Program-made: the position numbers and the translations under genes
The notes under the pieces: generated by a model
The model's input: the letters and a program-made list of their open reading frames with translations, nothing else
Told to the model about the DNA's origin: nothing
The model's database searches: none
Shown here: one piece after another, positions 62,525-64,000 of the stretch
Position numbering within the stretch: position 1 is the stretch's first letter
Layout of the letters: the number at the start of each line of letters is the position of its first letter
Assembly (NCBI RefSeq): GCF_900142605.1
Contig: NZ_FRBL01000006.1
Coordinates: forward strand, 124,001 to 188,000
Source: Chitinophaga jiangningensis
GTDB lineage: Bacteria > Bacteroidota > Bacteroidia > Chitinophagales > Chitinophagaceae
Length of the DNA: 64,000 nucleotides
Direction of reading: 5' to 3'

Positions 62525-62887
62525 TCAGGCAAGTTTTAGCATTTTAGTGACCTGATCACGGAATTTTGAGAAACTGACAGGTTTTGGCAGGTACCCGTGG
62601 CGCCCTCCCAACGGCAGGTCTCCAAGGCTGGCAAGTGGATAGGCAGTTACTACAATAAAGCTGCAATCAGTATTTTTTAGTAGTTGACTCAGGCCGGTAG
62701 TTTGTCTGCCGTATATGTTCACATCCAGCAGGATAAGATCGATTTCCCGGCTTCGGATCAGTTCCGAAACATCCTGCAATTTATCAGTAGCGATAACGAG
62801 CTCCATGTGGTCCATTCTGTTCAGATAACTACTGAGTAATTCCACCGCAAGGGGCTCGTCATCAACTATTGCACAACGGTATGTCAT
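62525..62887 (-). CDS. Stand-alone REC domain protein
   Basis: A 120-residue single-domain response regulator (no output domain). Phosphorylation residues are intact: acidic pair Asp9-Asp10 in AIVDDEPLAVELL, phospho-acceptor Asp55 in LILLDVNIYG, Thr81 in FIVVTAYP and Lys102 in GYLPKPVS. The sequence resembles the receiver part of LytTR regulators and of the LytTR protein encoded just upstream. Frames extending to 62965 overlap the precursor gene and add non-conserved residues, so the start is ATG 62887, 23 bp after the precursor stop. It sits between precursor and lanB. It may sequester phosphate or act as a modulator in the local two-component pathway. Confidence 0.85.
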   Translation of the reverse strand: MTYRCAIVDDEPLAVELLSSYLNRMDHMELVIATDKLQDVSELIRSREIDLILLDVNIYGRQTTGLSQLLKNTDCSFIVVTAYPLASLGDLPLGGRHGYLPKPVSFSKFRDQVTKMLKLA

Positions 62888-62910
62888 CTCTCTCAACGCA
62901 ACCAGGGGAT

Positions 62911-63114
62911 TTAGAATTTTAAGGTAAGAATGCCGGACAATGTGGTAGTTTGTGTACTGCCACAAGTGGTTTCCAATGAATTACTTCGGCCCTCCTGCAG
63001 TTTGTTTTTCAGCGTACTGAGGTTATTTACTGCAAAAGAATCCGCTTTAGCGACGATTTCTTTGTTAAGTTCCAGTGACGGAATTAATTGGGAATTGAGC
63101 GTACGTGTTTTCAT
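62911..63114 (-). CDS. Candidate class I lanthipeptide precursor
   Basis: A 67-residue peptide. The leader contains SLELNKEIVAKAD (residues 13-25), which resembles the LxLNK-type leader motif of Bacteroidota lanthipeptide precursors and the FNLD box of class I leaders. The last 24 residues (44-67) hold twelve Ser/Thr and a single Cys51 in TTCGSTQTTTLSG; they form the probable core. There is no GG-type cleavage site. Upstream lies the 24-bp element also found before lanB. The locus contains LanB but no LanC, so the product may be a mono-ring or an unringed dehydropeptide. The precursor identity is a strong inference from position and composition. Confidence 0.78.
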   Translation of the reverse strand: MKTRTLNSQLIPSLELNKEIVAKADSFAVNNLSTLKNKLQEGRSNSLETTCGSTQTTTLSGILTLKF

Positions 63115-63179
63115 GGAGATCAGGGCGTTTTAGTTGTAAACAAAAATGCCGATGTTCCATTACAGTAAATTTTCTTTTA

Positions 63180-63203
63180 GACCAAATGCAGTAGCTGCAC
63201 GAC
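63180..63203 (-). promoter_or_regulatory. Shared bipartite element upstream of the precursor gene
   Basis: On the minus strand: GTCGTGCA, GCTAC, TGCATTTGGTC, 65 nt upstream of the precursor ATG. It is the twin of the element at 62473-62496 (55 nt upstream of lanB). The upstream and downstream blocks are conserved and the five-base spacer is completely different, as for a two-part protein-binding site. Confidence 0.75.
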
Positions 63204-63249
63204 AAACATAACTGGAATCCTAATTAGCCGTATGCGCGGGATTGGGCAA

Positions 63250-63996
63250 CTATTCTTCTCCTTCCCTGGCATCTGAGGTAATGCCAAGGCGTTTATTGAG
63301 CTCGGATTTGTATTGTTTTGAAATGATAATCGTATGGTTATTTATGAGTTCGGCGGTATTGCCAATAATATTCTTGATAGCGTTTAATTGCACAATGTAG
63401 GATTTATGCACCCTGATAAACTGATTATCCGGTAGCAAGTCCTCCATATGCTTCATTCGCTGGTAGATAATATGCGTTTCCCGGGCTGTCACAATTTTGA
63501 TGTAGTCCTTCATGCCTTCCACATAATAAATATCGTTGAAGATGACCTTACTGAGTTTTTGCCCATCCTTCACAAACATGTAGGTAGCGGGAGATAGTTT
63601 CTCCTTTTCCGGTGCAGCGGGTTGCTTCCGCTGCTGTAATATAGCTTTGGCCTTGTTGATGGCCTTTAGCAGGCGGTCAAAACCAAAAGGCTTCATCAGG
63701 TAGTCCACCACATCCAGCTCGTATCCCTCCACTGCATAATCCCTGCTGGCCGTGGTAAAAATGACCAGCGGAATATGCGGCAGTGAGCGAATCATTTCCA
63801 CCCCGTTAATATTCGGCATCCTGATATCAGAAAACAATAGATCAATCGTCTGATTCTGCAGTATTTCCAACGCTTCCAGTGCGTTTTCACAGGTGGCTAC
63901 CAGCTCCAGCTGGGGAACCCTGCCAATATAGGTTGTCATTAATTCTCTGGCAAATGGTTCATCGTCAACTACCAGACATCTAATCTGTTGCTCCAT
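63250..63996 (-). CDS. LytTR-family response regulator
   Basis: A 248-residue transcription factor of the LytTR class. The receiver domain (about 5-120) has CLVVDDEPFAREL (Asp11, Asp12), phospho-acceptor Asp57 in LLFSDIRMPN, TTASRDYAVEGYELDVVDYLMKPF, and the conserved Lys. The LytTR DNA-binding domain is at about 140-240 (VKDGQKLSKVIFNDIYYVEGMKDYIKIVTARETHIIYQRMKHMEDLLPDNQFIRVHKSYIVQL). The gene ends 135 bp before the precursor. Only four bases upstream of its start are in the window; a sensor kinase often precedes such genes and may lie just outside. It is the natural candidate to bind the shared element. Confidence 0.93.
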   Translation of the reverse strand: MEQQIRCLVVDDEPFARELMTTYIGRVPQLELVATCENALEALEILQNQTIDLLFSDIRMPNINGVEMIRSLPHIPLVIFTTASRDYAVEGYELDVVDYLMKPFGFDRLLKAINKAKAILQQRKQPAAPEKEKLSPATYMFVKDGQKLSKVIFNDIYYVEGMKDYIKIVTARETHIIYQRMKHMEDLLPDNQFIRVHKSYIVQLNAIKNIIGNTAELINNHTIIISKQYKSELNKRLGITSDAREGEE

Positions 63997-64000
63997 TTAT

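Noticed and set aside
62930..63133. 67-codon plus-strand frame opposite the precursor
   Set aside because: Hydrophobic and mixed without a motif; the minus-strand frame has a leader motif, a Ser/Thr-rich core and the right neighbours.

Overview
The window looks like chromosome from a Bacteroidota bacterium of the Chitinophagaceae type, close in flavour to Chitinophaga. Four things point there: two SusC/SusD outer-membrane pairs, an ECF sigma factor facing a FecR anti-sigma factor, many genes preceded by the Bacteroidota -7 promoter box TAnnTTTG, and few classical Shine-Dalgarno sites. I see no insertion sequence, prophage or CRISPR array. The genus is inference.

Layout. 1-5.0 kb: the 3' part of a GH2 beta-galactosidase-like enzyme, mannonate dehydratase, a glycerate 2-kinase and a small secreted Lys-rich protein. 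5.2-9.6 kb: two exported amidohydrolase-fold proteins. 9.7-12.3 kb: tyrS and an orphan lipoprotein. 12.5-18.4 kb: a six-gene nucleotide-sugar operon (WbpE-like aminotransferase, ugd, UDP-glucuronate decarboxylase, rmlB, rmlC, rmlD), followed divergently by waaA, so this is an envelope polysaccharide/LPS block. 19.7-27.4 kb: a Pro-rich repeat protein, tdk, a GtrA protein, biotin carboxylase, ccmB-ccmC-ccmD-like cytochrome c maturation genes, glutamate dehydrogenase and an HsdR_N-type protein. 27.7-37.0 kb: housekeeping genes (AMP nucleosidase, a dual-ATPase ABC protein, queA, ispD, a Gfo/Idh oxidoreductase, radC, prs-rplY-pth and an FAH-family enzyme). 37.2-41.2 kb: a MarR regulator divergent from a fused alpha-beta branched-chain 2-oxoacid dehydrogenase E1, then a short MutS-like ATPase. 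41.2-56.6 kb: nutrient uptake, with SusC/SusD pair A, ECF sigma, FecR, SusC(STN)/SusD pair B and a secreted phosphoesterase-propeller fusion. 56.6-59.1 kb: an inverted-repeat element, initiator tRNA, a NIPSNAP protein and a SUFU-domain protein.

The most interesting block is 59.2-64.0 kb. On the minus strand it reads: LytTR response regulator, a 67-residue Ser/Thr-rich lanthipeptide-like precursor, a stand-alone REC protein, and a full-length LanB dehydratase. The precursor and lanB are each preceded, 65 and 55 nt upstream, by copies of the same bipartite element (GTCGTGCA, five variable bases, TGCWTTTGGTC). This suggests co-regulation of peptide and modifying enzyme. No LanC cyclase or transporter is visible.

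A second notable signal is a perfect 17-bp inverted repeat flanking 321 bp just upstream of SusC pair A. It could be an invertible promoter segment or a looping operator. Intergenic hairpins are numerous and often capped by a GAA triloop.
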